Of a stretch of 64,000 nt of DNA, positions 37,490 through 46,577 are shown piece by piece. Location: positions 2,896,001-2,960,000 of the forward strand of contig NZ_CP106881.1 in the NCBI RefSeq assembly GCF_023634805.2, given 5' to 3'. The position numbers were made by a program, and so were the translations under genes. Below the pieces are notes generated by a model. It was not told where the DNA came from and did no database searches. It was given only the letters and a program-made list of their open reading frames with translations. How positions within the stretch are numbered: the stretch's first letter is position 1; each line of letters begins with the position of its first letter. This DNA comes from Comamonas endophytica (GTDB lineage: Bacteria; Pseudomonadota; Gammaproteobacteria; Burkholderiales; Burkholderiaceae_C).

Positions 37490-38560
37490 TCAGCGCCCCA
37501 TCTCCCTTGCCATCCTCACCTCTTCCCCCAGCTCGATCACCGATAACGCGTAATAGCTCGACCAGTTGTACCGCGTGACGGCATAGAAATTCTCCGTCCC
37601 CGCGATATACAGCGGCGCCTCCACGCCATTGCGCAGCTCCACCAGCGCCAGCGGCCCGGGATGTGCCATGCCCCCGCCGTGCACGCGCGCGCCCAGCGCC
37701 AGCATGCGCTCCGGGGTGAAGGTGGGCAGGATATCGGGGGCCAGCAGCTCGGCCATCTGCGCGGGCGTGGCATTGAGCGAAACCGGGTAATGCGTGGCCA
37801 TGCCGGGCTTCCAGCCATGGCCGATGAAGTAGTTGGCCACCGAGCCAATGGCATCGACCGGGCTCCTGAACAGGTCGATGCGGCCGTCGCCATCGAAATC
37901 CACTGCCCACCTGGCCCAGCTCGAGGGCATGAACTGGCCCAGGCCCATTGCGCCCGCGTAGCTGCCGCGCAGCGCGAACAGGTCCATGCCGCCGCGGTAG
38001 GTGAAATCCAGGAACTGCTCGAGCTCGCCGCGGAAGTATTCGGTGCGCGCGGCGGCGCGCGGGTGCGCGTCGGGAAAATCAAAAGACAGCGTGGCCAGCG
38101 CATCGACCACGCGGAAGTTGCCCATCTGCTGGCCGTAGACGGTCTCGACGCCGATGATGCCGACGATGATCTCGGCCGGCACGCCGTATTCGCGCTCGGC
38201 GCGCTCCAGCGCCGCCACGTGGGTCTGCCAGAAGCGCACGCCGGCACGGATGCGCACCGGGTCGATGAAGCGGCCGCGGTAGCGGTTCCAATCCTTGGCG
38301 GAGACCTGCGTCGAGGGCGTCATCAGCCGCGGCACCTGGGGCAGGAAACGCGCCTGGCCCAGCGTCGCCTGCACCCAGTCCAGTGGCAGGCCGCGGCGCT
38401 GCGCGATATCGGCCGCCATCTGCATGGCTTCGCTGCGCCCGGCATAGGGCGCCGTGCCCTGCACGGCGCTGCGCGCCTTGGTGGCCTGGGCGTGGACGGA
38501 CGGGACGAGGGCGGTGCAGGCCGCGAGGCAGACAAGGGCAGTGGAGAGCAGTCGTTTCAT
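37490..38560 (-). CDS. mltB: Membrane-bound-type lytic murein transglycosylase B
   Basis: The product is about 356 residues from the ATG at 38560. The N-terminus MKRLLSTALVCLAACTALVP is a signal peptide with VHA-Q cleavage near residue 25. No classical lipobox followed by the mature domain is evident, so the protein may be soluble periplasmic. The SLT-B fold is clear: catalytic Glu in IVGIIGVETVYGQQMGNF (about residue 135), DLFALRGSYAGAMGLGQFMP and WARWAVDFDGDGRIDLF. It cleaves peptidoglycan to 1,6-anhydromuropeptides. The start overlaps the tgpA stop by four bases (ATGA). Confidence 0.93.
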   Translation of the reverse strand: MKRLLSTALVCLAACTALVPSVHAQATKARSAVQGTAPYAGRSEAMQMAADIAQRRGLPLDWVQATLGQARFLPQVPRLMTPSTQVSAKDWNRYRGRFIDPVRIRAGVRFWQTHVAALERAEREYGVPAEIIVGIIGVETVYGQQMGNFRVVDALATLSFDFPDAHPRAAARTEYFRGELEQFLDFTYRGGMDLFALRGSYAGAMGLGQFMPSSWARWAVDFDGDGRIDLFRSPVDAIGSVANYFIGHGWKPGMATHYPVSLNATPAQMAELLAPDILPTFTPERMLALGARVHGGGMAHPGPLALVELRNGVEAPLYIAGTENFYAVTRYNWSSYYALSVIELGEEVRMAREMGR

Positions 38561-40593
38561 GGATCTTGGGAGCGACCGGAGCGCGGCCAGGTCAGGGTCT
38601 TGAAGTCGCGCCGCAGCGCGGACAGGTGCTGGGCCGGCGTGCCGCCGGCGCCGGGAGGAGCATAGCGCTGCTGCTCCAGGCGCAGCAGCCAGGCCGCGAT
38701 GGCGTGCGCCTCGCCGCCCCATTGGGCGCTGGCCAGCGCCGCCATCGTGCGCGGCGGGGCATGGTCCGGCACCGCCAGGCCGGCACGCTGCAGCTGCGCG
38801 TGCGCCTGGCGCCGCAGGCGCTGCCAGCCATCGACCGGGCTGCGGCGCTCGCGCCACAGCCACACGCCGATGGCCAGCGCCGCCGCGCCTGCGAGTCCGG
38901 CGAGCCACTTGGCCAGCGTCTGCCAGTGCGGCGTGTCCAGTTCCGAAAGACCCAGCTGGCGCAGCAGATCGGCCTGGCGGCTTTGCGTGTAGTTCAGTAC
39001 CCACTGGTTCCAGCGGCTGTTCATTGCTTCCCAGGCGGCACGCAGCTGCTGCACCAGGCCCGGCGCGATCACGCTGTCCATGGCCTGGCCGAAGGCGCCG
39101 CGCGGCGCGGCGAGACGCTGGAATTCACTGGTGCGCGCGGGCGCGACGGCCGTGGTCGGATCCATGCGCACCCAGCCGCGCCCTTCGAGCCAGACCTCGG
39201 CCCAGGCATGGGCATCGCTGTTGCGCACCGTCCAGTAGCCGTCGACGGGATTGCGCTCGCCGCCCTGGAAGCCGGTGACGATGCGCGCGGGAATGTCGAG
39301 CGCGCGCATCAGCACCACGAAGGCGGAGGCGATGTGCTCGCAAAAGCCCTGCTTGCTGTCGAACCAGAAGTCGTCGGCGGTGTTCACGGCAATGACGCCG
39401 GGCTCGAGCGTGTAGCGGTAGCCACCGGTGCGCAGGCGCGCGAGCGCGGCTTCTATCAGGGCCTCGGGGTTGGCGCCGAGCTCGGCGCGCATCTGCGCCG
39501 CCAGCGCCAGGGTGCGCGGGTCGGAGCCCTCGGGCAGCGCGGTGTGCACGGCCAGCTGCGCGGTGCGTTGCAGCGGGCCGTGCTGGAAATCCACATGGCT
39601 TCGCGCGCGGTAGCGCAGCACGTCGGTCACGGGCTGCTGGCTGAGCCACTGCAGCTGCGGCGTCATGCGCACGCGCTGGCCGGGCAGCTCGGGCGGCTCG
39701 GCCGGGGCATCGAGCGCCAGCAGCCAGCGGCGGCGGTGCGGCTCGAGCGTGACTTCATAGGAGATGGCCGGCCCGCGCACCTGCAGCTGCGCCGGCTGCC
39801 CGCCGTCCCAGGGCTCGCGCCACTGGCGGCCGTCGAAGACCGACAGCACCGGACCGCGGAAATACAGCGTCTGGCGCGGCGGCGGCTCGCCCTGCGGCGT
39901 GTCGAAGCGCACGCGCATGGCGACGCTGTCGTCCAGCGCCAGGCGCGCGACTTCGCCGATCGTCATCTCCGGCGACAACCCGCTGCGTCCGGCGAGATCG
40001 TCGCCCGGCACGCCCCACAGCGGCGCCATGCGCGGGAACAGGAGGAACAGCACCAGCATCACCGGCGCGCCCCACAGCGCCAGCTTGGCGGCAATGCCCA
40101 GCGATTCGCGCAGCGGCGGCCGGCCCACGGGCAGGTGCGCGTTCACCACTGCCGTGAGCAGGCCCACCAGCGCCACCAGCTGCGCCGCGGCGATGGGCAG
40201 CGATTGCGAATAGAAGAAGTGGCTCAGCAACGTGAAGAAGGCCAGGAAGAACACGACCAGCGCGTCGCGGCGCGCGCGCATCTCCAGCGTCTTGAGCGCC
40301 AGCAGCAGCACGATCAGCGTCACGCCCGGGTCGCGCCCGACCAGGCTGCGGTGCGTGATCCAGCTCGCGCCCACGGCCAGCAGCAGCAGCGCGCCCATCA
40401 CCCAGCGCCCGGGCAACGGCTGCGCGCGCCACGCCAGCAGCGCGCGCCAGCCCAGCATGCCCAGCGCCAGGCCCAGGGTCCACCACGGCAGATGGCTGGC
40501 GTGCGGCGCGATGACCCAGGCCACGACGGCCAGCAGGAACAAGGTGTCGCGCGTGTCGCGCGGCAGGGCTTCGAGGCGTGCGCGCAGCGTCAT
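38557..40593 (-). CDS. tgpA: TgpA-like membrane transglutaminase (DUF3488/DUF4129)
   Basis: The product is 678 residues from the ATG at 40593. About six membrane helices fill residues 15-190. The periplasmic transglutaminase-like domain has the Cys-His-Asp triad in SKQGFCEHIASAF (about residue 413), NSDAHAWAEVWLEG and WVRMDPTTA. A last helix (WLAGLAGAAALAIGVWLW, about 560) precedes a cytoplasmic DUF4129-like tail. TgpA is essential in Pseudomonas aeruginosa and is thought to act in cell-envelope maintenance. It overlaps both the upstream DUF58 gene and the downstream mltB gene by four bases. Confidence 0.93.
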   Translation of the reverse strand: MTLRARLEALPRDTRDTLFLLAVVAWVIAPHASHLPWWTLGLALGMLGWRALLAWRAQPLPGRWVMGALLLLAVGASWITHRSLVGRDPGVTLIVLLLALKTLEMRARRDALVVFFLAFFTLLSHFFYSQSLPIAAAQLVALVGLLTAVVNAHLPVGRPPLRESLGIAAKLALWGAPVMLVLFLLFPRMAPLWGVPGDDLAGRSGLSPEMTIGEVARLALDDSVAMRVRFDTPQGEPPPRQTLYFRGPVLSVFDGRQWREPWDGGQPAQLQVRGPAISYEVTLEPHRRRWLLALDAPAEPPELPGQRVRMTPQLQWLSQQPVTDVLRYRARSHVDFQHGPLQRTAQLAVHTALPEGSDPRTLALAAQMRAELGANPEALIEAALARLRTGGYRYTLEPGVIAVNTADDFWFDSKQGFCEHIASAFVVLMRALDIPARIVTGFQGGERNPVDGYWTVRNSDAHAWAEVWLEGRGWVRMDPTTAVAPARTSEFQRLAAPRGAFGQAMDSVIAPGLVQQLRAAWEAMNSRWNQWVLNYTQSRQADLLRQLGLSELDTPHWQTLAKWLAGLAGAAALAIGVWLWRERRSPVDGWQRLRRQAHAQLQRAGLAVPDHAPPRTMAALASAQWGGEAHAIAAWLLRLEQQRYAPPGAGGTPAQHLSALRRDFKTLTWPRSGRSQDP

Positions 40594-41609
40594 GGCGCCT
40601 CTCCCCCGGGCAGCGCATGCAGGGCCAGCGCCTCCAGGCTGCGCTGGCGGTGGGCCGCGCCACTGTCGGGCGCCAGCCGCACGCCGCCGGGCAGCTCCAG
40701 TCCCCACTGCAGCCCCTGCTGGTCGGCGGCCAGCACCCAGGCGGTGAGCCGCGACAGGGCGGCTTCGGTATCGGCCAGGCCGGTGGCGCTGCGGTCCAGC
40801 CACAGGCGCCCGGGTAGGGCCTGGGGCCGGTCGCGGCTGACCAGGCTGCCGCCCGTGGCCCAGGCCTGCGCGGCCTTCTTCCAGACCACCTGCTTGAGCG
40901 GATCGCCCGGGCGGTAGGCGCGCACGCCATCGAACTCGTCGGCACCATCGGCGCGCGTGCCGGCGCGGCCCGTGCCCTGGGGGCGCGCGGGCGGCAGCGG
41001 CGGGGGCGCGGCCTCGGCCTCGGGATAGACCAGCAGCTGCGCCGCCGGCCGCCACAGGCCCCAGGCGCGGAAGCTGCCCAGCGGGAAACGCGTCTCGGCG
41101 GTGATGCGCGGCAGCGCCTGCCAGCCCCTTTGCGCCGGTACGAAGGCCAGCTCGACGACGGCGCTGCCCTGCGCCGGCACGTCGGTCCAGGCCCATTGCG
41201 GCGGGCCTTCGATGTCTTCGGTCACGGCCAGCGCGACGCCGTGGCGCACGCGCTTGCCCGGGTTGTCGGCGGTGATGCGCAGCACGCAGCGCTGGCCTGC
41301 GAACACCGGCGCGGGCGGCTGCAGGTGCAGCACCAGGCCGCGCAGGTTCGCGTGGCCGGCAAACATGCCGGCGGCGGCGCTGCCCGCGAGCAGGAAGGTC
41401 AGCAGATAGCCGAGGTTGAGCTGGTAGTTGATGCTGGCCAGCAGCAGCACGCCCAGCGTCAGCGCCAGCATCCAGCCGGCGCTGGTCGGCAGGATGTAGA
41501 CATTGCGCTGGGTCAGTTGCAGGGAATCCCTGCGTGGCAGCCGCGCGAGCCAGCGGCGCTGCAGCCATCGGCGCGGCGCACTCAGCAGGGCCGGGCGCGC
41601 GCCTTTCAT
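40590..41609 (-). CDS. DUF58-domain membrane protein
   Basis: The product is 339 residues. Two adjacent membrane helices (about 45-85, ILPTSAGWMLALTLGVLLLA then LLTFLLAGSAAAGMFA) are followed by a beta-rich extracytoplasmic or cytoplasmic domain. The DUF58 core motif lies near residue 230: DEFDGVRAYRPGDPLKQVVW, the vWA-like segment normally written RxYxPGDxxRxIxW. DUF58 proteins accompany MoxR ATPases and TgpA-type transglutaminases. Their biochemical role is not established. It has four-base overlaps on both sides, so stoichiometric expression with its neighbours is likely. Confidence 0.93.
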   Translation of the reverse strand: MKGARPALLSAPRRWLQRRWLARLPRRDSLQLTQRNVYILPTSAGWMLALTLGVLLLASINYQLNLGYLLTFLLAGSAAAGMFAGHANLRGLVLHLQPPAPVFAGQRCVLRITADNPGKRVRHGVALAVTEDIEGPPQWAWTDVPAQGSAVVELAFVPAQRGWQALPRITAETRFPLGSFRAWGLWRPAAQLLVYPEAEAAPPPLPPARPQGTGRAGTRADGADEFDGVRAYRPGDPLKQVVWKKAAQAWATGGSLVSRDRPQALPGRLWLDRSATGLADTEAALSRLTAWVLAADQQGLQWGLELPGGVRLAPDSGAAHRQRSLEALALHALPGGEAP

Positions 41610-42526
41610 GCGAGCGGTGTGGCGTCCAGCATGGCACGCACCTGCTCGAGCGCGCCGCGCCCGGCGTGGATCGAGGGCACCAGGCGGTGGGCCACGGTCT
41701 GCGCCAGGATCGCCTGCACGTCGTCGGGCGCGACGTAGTCGCGCCCGCTGATCAGCGCCTGCGCCTTGGCCGCGCGCAGCAGGCCGATGCCGGCGCGCGG
41801 CGACAGCCCCTGCACGAACCAGCGGCCCGAGCGCGTGGCGTCGATCAGATCCTGCACATAGTTCAGCAGCGCATCCGAGGCATGCACGGCCAGCACCTGC
41901 GCCTGCAACTGCGCCAGCTGCGCGGTGTCGATCAGCGGCTGCAGCGCGTCGAGGTGCTCGCGCCGGCCGTTGCCGCGCAGCAGCTCGCGCTCGGCCGCGC
42001 GGTCGGGGTAGCCCAGCGAGATGCGCATCAGGAAGCGGTCGAGCTGGCTTTCGGGCAGCGCGTAGGTGCCCAGCTGTTCCAGCGGGTTCTGCGTGGCAAT
42101 GACGAAGAAGGGCTGCGGCAGGCGGTGGCTGCGGCCTTCGGTCGAGACCTGCTTTTCCTCCATCGCCTCGAGCAGCGCGCTTTGCGTCTTCGGGCTGGCG
42201 CGGTTGATCTCGTCGGCCAGCAGCAGCTGGGTGAACACCGGGCCCGGGTGGAACACGAAGCTTTCCTGCACGCGGTCGTAGACCGACACGCCCGTGAGAT
42301 CGCTGGGCATCAGGTCGGCGGTGAACTGCACCCGCGCGAACTGCAGCCCGAAGGTCTGCGCCAGCGCATGCGCCAGGGTGGTCTTGCCGACCCCGGGAAC
42401 GTCCTCGATCAGCAGGTGGCCGCCGGCAAGCAGGCAGGCCACGCAGTCCTGGACCTGGGGCTTTTTACCTACGATCACCGTGTTAAGCTGGTTCAGAATC
42501 GACTGGATGTGGTGCTGTGCTTGCAT
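41606..42526 (-). CDS. MoxR-family AAA+ ATPase
   Basis: The product is 306 residues: Walker A EDVPGVGKTT near residue 45, FTADLMPSDLTG, Walker B LLLADEINRASPKTQSALLE, sensor 1 in VIATQNPLEQLGTY, and sensor 2/Arg finger region LPESQLDRFLMRI. MoxR ATPases act as chaperones assembling vWA-containing complexes. Here it is the first gene of an operon continuing with DUF58, tgpA and mltB, each junction overlapping by four bases. Only 35 bases separate its start from the divergent deacetylase-like gene, so the two promoters must overlap. Confidence 0.95.
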   Translation of the reverse strand: MQAQHHIQSILNQLNTVIVGKKPQVQDCVACLLAGGHLLIEDVPGVGKTTLAHALAQTFGLQFARVQFTADLMPSDLTGVSVYDRVQESFVFHPGPVFTQLLLADEINRASPKTQSALLEAMEEKQVSTEGRSHRLPQPFFVIATQNPLEQLGTYALPESQLDRFLMRISLGYPDRAAERELLRGNGRREHLDALQPLIDTAQLAQLQAQVLAVHASDALLNYVQDLIDATRSGRWFVQGLSPRAGIGLLRAAKAQALISGRDYVAPDDVQAILAQTVAHRLVPSIHAGRGALEQVRAMLDATPLA

Positions 42527-42561
42527 GGTCCAACGTTATCCGAAAAAACGTCAGTGGAGGC

Positions 42562-43521
42562 ATGACAGTGGGCAAGACGGGTTATTTTTCCCATCGCGAG
42601 TGCTGGAAGCACGAGATGGGCCCGGGGCACCCGGAGTGCCCGCAGCGGCTCGATGCCATCGAGGACCGGCTGCTGATCTGCGGCGTGGCCGATGCCCTGG
42701 AACGCCGCGATGCGCCGGTGGCGGCGCTGGGCGACATCGCCCGCGCCCATGACGGCGCCTACCTGCAGGCGCTGCAGGCGCGCTGCGAACAGCTCGAGCA
42801 GGCCCGGCTGATCGGCGGCGCGCCCTATGCGCAGATCGACCCCGACACCGCCATCAACGCCTGCACCTGGAAAGCTGCACTGCACGCCGCTGGCGCCGGC
42901 ATCGCCGCCACCGACGCGGTGCTTTCGGGCGAGCTGGAAAACGCGTTCTGCGCGGTGCGCCCGCCGGGCCACCATGCCACGCGCAGCCAGGCCATGGGTT
43001 TTTGCTTCTTCAACAACGTCGCCATCGCCGCGCTGCATGCGCTCGAGCACCACGGCCTCGAGCGCGTGGCGATTGTCGACTTCGACGTACACCACGGCAA
43101 CGGCACCGAGGATATCCTCGCGGGCGACCCGCGCGTGCTGATGGTCGGTGTGTTCCAGCACCCGTTCTTTCCCTTTTCCGGCGACCAGCAGCCCGCGCAG
43201 AACATGGTCAACGTGCCCCTGCCGGCCTACACCAAGGGCATGGACATCCGCGAGATCGTCGAGATGATGTGGATTCCGCGCCTGGAGGCCTTCAAGCCGC
43301 AGATGATTTTCGTCAGCGCCGGCTTCGACGGCCACCGCGAGGACGACATGGGCCAGTGGTCCATGAACGAGCAGGACTACGCCTGGATCACCGGCCGGGT
43401 CAAGGACATCGCGCGGCGTTTCGCCAAGGGGCGCATCGTCTCCTGCCTCGAAGGCGGCTATGCAATGAGCGCGCTGGGGCGCAGCGTCGAGGCGCACCTG
43501 CGCGAACTGGCCGATCTGTGA
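42562..43521 (+). CDS. Histone-deacetylase-superfamily hydrolase (acetylpolyamine/AcuC-like)
   Basis: The product is 319 residues from the ATG at 42562, with GGAGG immediately upstream. Active-site motifs are intact: RPPGHHATRSQAMGFCFFNN (tandem His charge relay), the zinc-binding VDFDVHHGNGTEDI (Asp and His), and the second zinc Asp in FVSAGFDGHREDDMG. Bacterial members deacetylate small molecules such as acetylpolyamines, or proteins such as acetyl-CoA synthetase. The opening GYFSHRECWKHEMGPGHPEC is typical of the class-II-like bacterial group. The enoyl-CoA hydratase-like gene follows after 36 bases and may share the transcript. Confidence 0.93.
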   Translation: MTVGKTGYFSHRECWKHEMGPGHPECPQRLDAIEDRLLICGVADALERRDAPVAALGDIARAHDGAYLQALQARCEQLEQARLIGGAPYAQIDPDTAINACTWKAALHAAGAGIAATDAVLSGELENAFCAVRPPGHHATRSQAMGFCFFNNVAIAALHALEHHGLERVAIVDFDVHHGNGTEDILAGDPRVLMVGVFQHPFFPFSGDQQPAQNMVNVPLPAYTKGMDIREIVEMMWIPRLEAFKPQMIFVSAGFDGHREDDMGQWSMNEQDYAWITGRVKDIARRFAKGRIVSCLEGGYAMSALGRSVEAHLRELADL

Positions 43522-43557
43522 GCGCAGGCGGCCTTTCTTTTGGGGGATTTTTTCCAG

Positions 43558-44367
43558 ATGCATGATGTTTCTTCCACTGCCGGCAGCCAAGGCCTGGTGC
43601 AGGTGCAGCGCGACGCGCGCGGCGTCGTCACCTTGACGCTCGACGACCCCGCGCGCCTGAACGCGCTGGGCAGCGCCATGCTGGCCGCGCTGCAGTCGGC
43701 CATCGACGCCGTCGCCGCCGACACCTCGGCGCGGGTGCTGGTGCTGGCCGCGAACGGCCGGGCCTTCTGCGCCGGCCATGACCTGCACGAGATGGCCGCG
43801 CGGGATGATCTGGCCAGCCACCAGGCGCTGTTCGCGCGCTGCAGCCGCATGATGCTGAGCCTGCAGAAGCTGCCGGTGCCGGTCATCGCGCAGGTCCAGG
43901 GCGTGGCGACGGCCGCGGGCTGCCAACTGGTCGCGCAGTGCGATCTGGCCGTGGCCAGCAGCGAGGCCGGCTTCGCCACCAGCGGCATCCGCTACGGCCT
44001 GTTCTGCGCCACGCCCAGCGTGCCGCTGGTGCGCAACCTGCCGATCAAGAAGGCGATGGAGATGCTGCTCACGGGCGACTTCATCGACGCCGCCACGGCG
44101 TTGGAGCAGGGCCTGGTCAACCGCGTGGCCGCGCCCGAGGCGCTGCCCGAGGCCGTCGAAACCCTGGTGCAGTCCATTCTCGCCAAGCCGCGCGCGGCCG
44201 TCGCCATGGGCAAGGCGCTGGTCTACCAGCAGCGCGAACTCGGCATCGAAGCCGCCTATCAATTGGCAGGCCAGACCATGGCCGTGAACATGCAGGACGC
44301 GGATGCCCGTGAAGGGGTGAACGCGTTCGCGCAGAAACGCGAGCCGAACTGGAGGGCCGCCGCATGA
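43558..44367 (+). CDS. Crotonase-fold protein, ECHDC3-like enoyl-CoA hydratase homologue
   Basis: The product is 269 residues from the ATG at 43558. The oxyanion-hole segment AFCAGHDLHEMAARDD is present. At the two positions where enoyl-CoA hydratases carry catalytic glutamates, however, it reads ATAAGCQLVAQCD (Gln) and FATSGIRYGLFCATPS (Ser). The whole pattern closely resembles human ECHDC3 as I remember it (QVxGLATAAGCQLVASCD, FATPGVxxGLFCSTP). Ordinary hydratase activity is therefore doubtful, while CoA-thioester binding is likely. Its stop overlaps the start of the MscS gene by four bases. Confidence 0.88.
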   Translation: MHDVSSTAGSQGLVQVQRDARGVVTLTLDDPARLNALGSAMLAALQSAIDAVAADTSARVLVLAANGRAFCAGHDLHEMAARDDLASHQALFARCSRMMLSLQKLPVPVIAQVQGVATAAGCQLVAQCDLAVASSEAGFATSGIRYGLFCATPSVPLVRNLPIKKAMEMLLTGDFIDAATALEQGLVNRVAAPEALPEAVETLVQSILAKPRAAVAMGKALVYQQRELGIEAAYQLAGQTMAVNMQDADAREGVNAFAQKREPNWRAAA

Positions 44368-45692
44368 ACGGAGCCGATGCCCTGGAACGCCTGTTCGACG
44401 ACTTCCAGCGCTCGAGCAGCTGGACCGAATTCGGCCTGATCGCGCTGTGCCTGGTACTGGCCTTTCTCATCACGCGCGGGCTGCGCAACAAGCACGGCAG
44501 CACCACCTCGGTCTGGCTCGGGCCCACGACGCTCAGCGGCGCGCTGTTTCCGCTGCTGTGGCTCATCCTGGTCGCTTGCGCGCAGGCGCTGCTGTCGCGT
44601 TTCGAGCCGGTGTTCTGGCTGCGCGTGGCCACCTCGATCCTGCTGTCGCTGGCGCTGATCCGCTTCGTCGTGCGCGTGCTGGCCAAGACCTTCCCGGAGT
44701 CGACTCCGGCGCGGCTGTTCGAGCGCATCTTCTCGTGGCTGGCGTGGGGCGTGGCGGTGCTCGCCAGCCTGGGGCTGCTGCCCAGCGTCATGGCGGACCT
44801 CGACAGCGTGCACATTCCGCTGGGCAAGACCTCGCTCAGCCTGCTGACCCTGATCGAGGGCGTGGTCTCGGCCGGCCTGATGATGGTGGCGGTGCTGTGG
44901 GCGGCGGCGCTGTTCGAGCAGCGCGTGCTCAACCAGGTGGTGCACGACCTGTCGATGCGCAAGGTGGCGATGAACCTGATGCGCACCGTGCTGATCACCG
45001 TCGGGCTGCTGATCTCGCTGTCGATCGTCGGCGTGGACCTGACGGCGCTGTCCGTGATGGGCGGCGCCGTGGGCGTGGGCCTGGGCTTCGGCATGCAGAA
45101 GATCGCCTCGAACTACGTCAGCGGCTTCCTGGTGCTGATCGAGCGCGCGCTGCGCATCGGCGACAACGTGCGCGTCGACGGCTTCGAGGGCAAGATCACC
45201 GACATCCGCACGCGCTACACCGTGATCCGCGCCGGCAACGGCCGCGAATCCATCGTGCCCAACGAGTCGCTGATCACCCAGCGCGTCGAGAACCTCACCG
45301 ATTTCGACCAGCGCTTCGCGCTCACCACGACCATCGTCGTCGAGCTCGACAGCAACGTGGAGCAGGTGACGCAGCTGATGCTGGCCGCGGCGCGCGCCCA
45401 GCCACGGGTCATCGACAAGCCCGCGCCCTCGGTGCTGCTCGACGACATCCTGGCGCATGGCCTGCAGTTCACGCTGACCTACTTCATCAACGATCCCGGC
45501 AACGGGCAAGGCAACGTGCGCTCGGCGGTGAACATCGCCATGCTGGCCGGGCTGCGCGAAGCCGATCTGCGGCTCGCCGTGCCCAAGCAGCGGCTGGCCT
45601 GGCCGATCGAAGCCGGGGCGCAGGAGGCGGCGCGCAGCGAGCCGGCCCCGCCCGCCGCGAAGAATGGTGCCGCGCCCACGGGGCATGCCTAG
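44364..45692 (+). CDS. Mechanosensitive channel, MscS family
   Basis: The product is 442 residues. Four to five membrane helices fill the first 240 residues, the pore-lining one being rich in Gly and Ala (LSVMGGAVGVGLGFGMQKIA). The MscS beta domain follows: NYVSGFLVLIERALRIGDNV, GFEGKITDIRTRYTVIR and the IVPNESLITQRVENL motif. The C-terminal cytoplasmic cage is about 130 residues, ending in an Ala/Pro-rich tail. It would open on hypo-osmotic shock. Translational coupling to the ECHDC3-like gene has no obvious functional logic. Confidence 0.93.
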   Translation: MNGADALERLFDDFQRSSSWTEFGLIALCLVLAFLITRGLRNKHGSTTSVWLGPTTLSGALFPLLWLILVACAQALLSRFEPVFWLRVATSILLSLALIRFVVRVLAKTFPESTPARLFERIFSWLAWGVAVLASLGLLPSVMADLDSVHIPLGKTSLSLLTLIEGVVSAGLMMVAVLWAAALFEQRVLNQVVHDLSMRKVAMNLMRTVLITVGLLISLSIVGVDLTALSVMGGAVGVGLGFGMQKIASNYVSGFLVLIERALRIGDNVRVDGFEGKITDIRTRYTVIRAGNGRESIVPNESLITQRVENLTDFDQRFALTTTIVVELDSNVEQVTQLMLAAARAQPRVIDKPAPSVLLDDILAHGLQFTLTYFINDPGNGQGNVRSAVNIAMLAGLREADLRLAVPKQRLAWPIEAGAQEAARSEPAPPAAKNGAAPTGHA

Positions 45693-45827
45693 GGTGGAAC
45701 GCACGTTCTTTTTGTCTTTGCCCCCTGGCGCGGGCGCGGATCCCTGCGTGGCATGCTGCTTTGCGGCATAGAATGTTCGGGATTTACGTATACGTCAATT
45801 CAAGTCATATATCGAGGAGCTGCAGCA

Positions 45828-46577
45828 ATGAAGGTACTGGTCCCAGTCAAGCGCGTGGTGGACTACAACGTCAAGGTCCGCGTCAAATCCGACGGCACGG
45901 GCGTCGACATCGCCAACGTCAAGATGAGCATGAACCCGTTTGACGAGATCGCCGTGGAAGAAGCCGTGCGTTTGAAGGAGAAGGGCGTTGTGACCGAGGT
46001 CATCGCCGTCTCCTGCGGCGTGGCCCAGTGCCAGGAAACGCTGCGCACCGCCATGGCCATCGGCGCCGACCGCGCGATCCTGGTGCAGACCGATGCCGAG
46101 CTGCAGCCCCTGGCGGTGGCCAAGCTGCTCAAGGCCCTGGTCGACAAGGAGCAGCCCGGCCTGGTGATCCTGGGCAAGCAGGCCATCGACGACGACGCCA
46201 ACCAGACCGGCCAGATGCTGGCGGCGCTGGCGGATCTGCCGCAGGCGACCTTTGCGTCCAAGGTGGAAGTCAACGGTGACCAGGTATCCGTGACGCGCGA
46301 AGTCGACGGCGGCCTGGAAACCCTGTCTTTGAGCCTGCCGGCCGTCGTCACCACCGACCTGCGCCTGAACGAGCCGCGCTATGTGACGCTGCCCAACATC
46401 ATGAAGGCCAAGAAGAAGCAGCTCGATACGGTCACTCCAGATGAACTGGGCGTGGACGTGGCGCCGCGGCTGAAGACGCTGAAGGTGTCGGAGCCCGCCA
46501 AGCGCGGTGCCGGTGTCAAGGTGGCCGATGTCGCGGCCCTGGTCGAGAAACTCAAGAACGAAGCGAAGGTGATCTAA
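45828..46577 (+). CDS. etfB: Electron transfer flavoprotein subunit beta
   Basis: The product is 249 residues from the ATG at 45828, with GAGGAG about eight bases upstream. It begins [20 protein letters not shown] and contains the AMP-binding signature region [19 protein letters not shown], then [20 protein letters not shown]. It dimerises with EtfA to shuttle electrons from acyl-CoA and other dehydrogenases to ETF:ubiquinone oxidoreductase. Zero bases separate its stop from the etfA start. Confidence 0.98.
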   Translation: MKVLVPVKRVVDYNVKVRVKSDGTGVDIANVKMSMNPFDEIAVEEAVRLKEKGVVTEVIAVSCGVAQCQETLRTAMAIGADRAILVQTDAELQPLAVAKLLKALVDKEQPGLVILGKQAIDDDANQTGQMLAALADLPQATFASKVEVNGDQVSVTREVDGGLETLSLSLPAVVTTDLRLNEPRYVTLPNIMKAKKKQLDTVTPDELGVDVAPRLKTLKVSEPAKRGAGVKVADVAALVEKLKNEAKVI

